From: Anoplopoma fimbria | Taxonomy: Eukaryota > Chordata > Actinopteri > Perciformes > Anoplopomatidae | NCBI RefSeq assembly: GCF_027596085.1 | Contig: NC_072465.1 | Coordinates: 15,800,857 to 15,864,856, forward strand | Direction: 5' to 3' | DNA length: 64,000 nucleotides | Shown: positions 52,565-64,000 of the stretch, piece by piece | Layout of the letters: the number at the start of each line of letters is the position of its first letter | How positions within the stretch are numbered: the stretch's first letter is position 1 | Position numbers and translations under genes: made by a program | The notes under the pieces: model-generated | Seen by the model: the letters and a program-made list of their open reading frames with translations, nothing else | Database searches by the model: none | What the model was told of the DNA's origin: nothing

Positions 52565-55500
52565 AATGTATAAACACCTACAGCTATCCATTTACAAGAT
52601 TTTTGCTTAAAATGTACAAAATCCAGTTTAAACATCATTTTGCCACCTGTTCAGTGAAACTATTAATAGTGTTTGAACTTTTGTGTGTTTTTAAAACTGT
52701 GATTAATTGTGATATTTAATATCAATTAATTGTTTTGTAGTTCTCTAAAAAGTGCAGAATACAAATAAACGAGAACAGTAATTCAGCATAAGTTTATTCA
52801 ATGATGATCAATAGAAAATAAAATGTCAGTATCGTTTCAAATAAAGTCAAGGCCAAAATTAAATGAAAAATACAAAATATGTATAGATAAAAAACCCAGA
52901 AGGTCATAGTAAAGCATTTGCTACTAAGAGAAATTATGTTTACTGAATAAAAACATTAAGGAGCAAATATCAAGACTTTCAAGTAGAGAACATTACCATG
53001 GGTCTTTCCATACTTTTGTACATATTTTACATTATCTTCTATTTTAATACAGCTTTCAGAACATTAATAGTTTTAATAGTAATTATAATTGTAACAATAT
53101 GAAGAAAACTAATAGAAACGTTCAAATCAATGTGTTTCTCTGTAAACTGGTACTTTATCATTTTATTTTTTTCTATACCTGCCAACAGAGAAACATTGCA
53201 CCTTGAAAATATTTTTTAATAGTCTTTCATTCCCAGCATTGTAAGGTGAGGTGTAAATGACAAATATAGATTCCACTAAACCATACACACAGTCACAAAA
53301 AAGTACAAAATTGTCTCACCTTAATACACAAATCTGTTTAGAAAAAGGAGAAACAAAAGCACTATACAGTTACTTGTGCAAAGACAAACAGCTATGTGCT
53401 AATATTTAAATACCATTGGTTTAGACTGAACCAAATCATTATTTTCTTTTTTTCAGGAATCCCTGACATGAGGTAAAAGTAAGTTATTTTCATCTTTAGT
53501 TTAACACAACTTTTAAAAGTGTTTACAAAATAATGCATATCTTCAGTTCATCAGTACTGTAATTGCTACGAATAGTACAATGTGCCTGTTATGTGCATTG
53601 GTCCTTTTATATGACAGTCATCAACAAAAGGACTATAACACATTTTAAATTTTTTTTTACTCACAAACAATTCAAAGAGCCCTTTCAATGTGCACACAAA
53701 ATGGAAAACCTACATTTTCATGACAGCATTCGGTTGAATTAGAGTACAGTACGCACTCGCCTACAAATCAAACACTCATGAACGACACATTAACCCTAAA
53801 TATCCTTGGTGCTAAATCAAACTCTCCATGGTAATGCCTAAAAAAGCCCACGTCTGTTTATTTATTCCAGTAACCGTATTGTAATAGATCAATAGATGGT
53901 ACTTGATAAAAACTCAAAGATATTTAGTTGTCATTTGTTCCAACTTGTGGGCTTCAGTTGCTCCTTTTTATGCATCCAGGGTCAGTTTTCTCATTAATAA
54001 ATCTGATAAGGGCAAAAACACAAAGGTTCAATCCTACCTAATCAAAGACTCCACTGTGGGACACTGTGACAGACAGGTAAGTTGAGACAATGATATGTTG
54101 TCACCATAGCCTAACGAGGTATACTGTACTGAATGCGGGAACCAGGCCGGCCGAGAGAGAAGGGGGCGGGGGGGTTCGTATTGCTTAGCCTCTCTCCAGC
54201 ATCCTGACACCAGGACACCCTCTGTCCTTCCACCTACATCACACATTGGACTGTTTCTGACCTTTGGATGTGTGCGTGCGTCTCCTGCCACCACCGGCTG
54301 CGAGGCGTCGCACAATACACGAAGGCTAAGATGTGATTGCCAAAATTCAGTACAAAGGTTTAGTGGAATTACACCATCAACAAAGAGTATGTCATGGAAA
54401 AATCCCAGCACAAGCTATGAGAAATATTAATTTATCCCTGTTATTACCATCCATCATTTTTCGTTCTTTCAGCAGCAAAAAGGCATTTCAGTGGGGGCTG
54501 ACGAAACCTAGGTTTGACTCTGAAACCAACTAAAAAAGCAGCATTGTTAATGCACTATGCATTTTAAATTTTCGTGCATGCCCTGCACAAAATATGCAAA
54601 CAAATGTGTTCATCACATCTGTAGAAAATTTCAGCGCTGGTTCCTTAAAATGCTCCTTTAAAGGGGGCTTAACCTTATGCAACTGGTGTTGGTTTAATGA
54701 AGTAACACATGTACCCCTAAGCTAAGAAATCAAAGCCATTTGCATATCTTGTGCAGTAGTGATGTCACACAAGCAGAACCTCTTAAAAATGCTGTTTTCA
54801 TAGGCAAAATAAAGGGTGCATATTAGCAGAAAAAAGGCAAATAAATATCAGAACCTACCAAATAAAATAATGCATGTCTGCTTTTATAGCATAACAGCAG
54901 TCACAAGGGTCCATATTGCTGATCTTTTAAATTATACATAATTACAAAATATAGAATATCTCTTTACAAAGTTTCTTTTGTTATATAATACAATTTACAG
55001 CATATCAACTATGAAATATTAATCAGGATATTCTAAGAATTTAAAATAACCTGCCTGCTAGTGCATTTATCACAAATGCTTTAGTTACTTCAAAAGTACA
55101 TATCTCAAGTTGAATGATGCTATAAGTAGGACAGTTAGTTCCTGCATAATCTGGTACAACTCTACTGGTGCTCTTCACTTTTAGACTCAGCTGTAGCGAT
55201 CATTAAACGGTCTCTAATAACAAGAAAAGGGATCAGCTAATACTAACAACTAAGGGAGGAGATATGCCTTTCTATGCTTGCATTGAAAACTTGCATGATA
55301 TGCCAAACCTTAATAAAGTGACCGAGGTAATGACATCGAACATCTGATTGTCATCACCGTTAGAGACCCGCCCTAGAGAGTATCTCACACCTTTGCCAAT
55401 TGGTCCATTTTTCACTGGCATCAGTATAAACACGTCTGATTGGCTGCAGGCTGAACCTGTACGTAGCCTCCAGCTCAAGGCCTTTGACAGGAGGGTGCAG

Positions 55501-55711
55501 TCAGTCCCTCTGTGCTCAACAGGGATGGTATCTGGCTCTGTGTTGTGAGAACAATTAAATGAACGGGACTAATGTTTCTTTCTTCTTTATGCCTTTCCTC
55601 TTCAATGTAAAAGGCACTTCTTTTGGTCAGAGCCAACAGATGCATTTCTTTTTTTTTTTATATATTTCCACAAGGTTCTAAGTTGCAGATCTTCATTAGA
55701 TCCAGCCACTG
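52565..55711. other. Convergent 3' UTRs of the opsin and cacna1d
   Basis: The opsin 3' UTR probably ends at the AATAAA at 52,764-52,769, about 200 nt after its stop. The rest is AT-rich and presumably holds the cacna1d 3' UTR on the minus strand. Its polyadenylation site is not resolved among several candidates. No further coding exon is supported. Confidence 0.5.

Positions 55712-64000
<8,289 letters not shown>

Overview
The window is vertebrate genomic DNA and almost certainly comes from a percomorph-type teleost fish. It has GT-AG introns, long CA/GT and GA microsatellites, tRNA-derived SINEs, hAT-like DNA transposons and Gypsy-like debris. Its protein-coding genes are clear orthologues of vertebrate genes with fish-like compaction. 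All exon models were built by hand from splice sites, reading phase and remembered family sequences; no database was searched.

Region 1 (1-13,130, plus strand) is a small tandem array of a type I membrane receptor family with immunoglobulin domains. It holds the 3' end of one copy (34-265), a hAT-invaded promoter duplication (1,629-3,490), a broken copy (3,491-4,180), one complete 11-exon gene (4,550-8,977; 377 aa, two Ig domains, one membrane span, two cytoplasmic tyrosine motifs), and an eroded copy (about 11,980-13,130). Gypsy-like debris and a long degenerate satellite separate the last two.

Region 2 (14,665-44,657, minus strand) is a complete 38-exon gene for the calcium-channel auxiliary subunit alpha2delta-3 (cacna2d3; 1,090 aa, about 30 kb). 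Its second-last intron reads as a minor-spliceosome AT-AC intron. Region 3 (49,793-52,564, plus strand) is a complete four-exon non-visual opsin, best matched to parapinopsin. Region 4 (55,712-63,792 and beyond the right edge, minus strand) is the last 13 coding exons of the L-type calcium channel Cav1.3 (cacna1d): end of IVS6, EF hand, IQ domain and the full distal C-terminus ending in ITTL.

The two channel genes are linked in human too (CACNA1D and CACNA2D3, 3p14 area), which supports the orthology calls. cacna2d3 and the opsin are divergent (head to head); the opsin and cacna1d are convergent. Cav1.3 and alpha2delta subunits assemble in the same channels in neurons and sensory cells; the opsin is a light-sensing receptor with no necessary functional tie. 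I found no CRISPR array, rRNA or functional tRNA gene. No wholly new system is evident. The points most worth checking are the AT-AC intron, the Ig-receptor array with its fixed tyrosine spacing, and the opsin lying between two calcium-channel genes.
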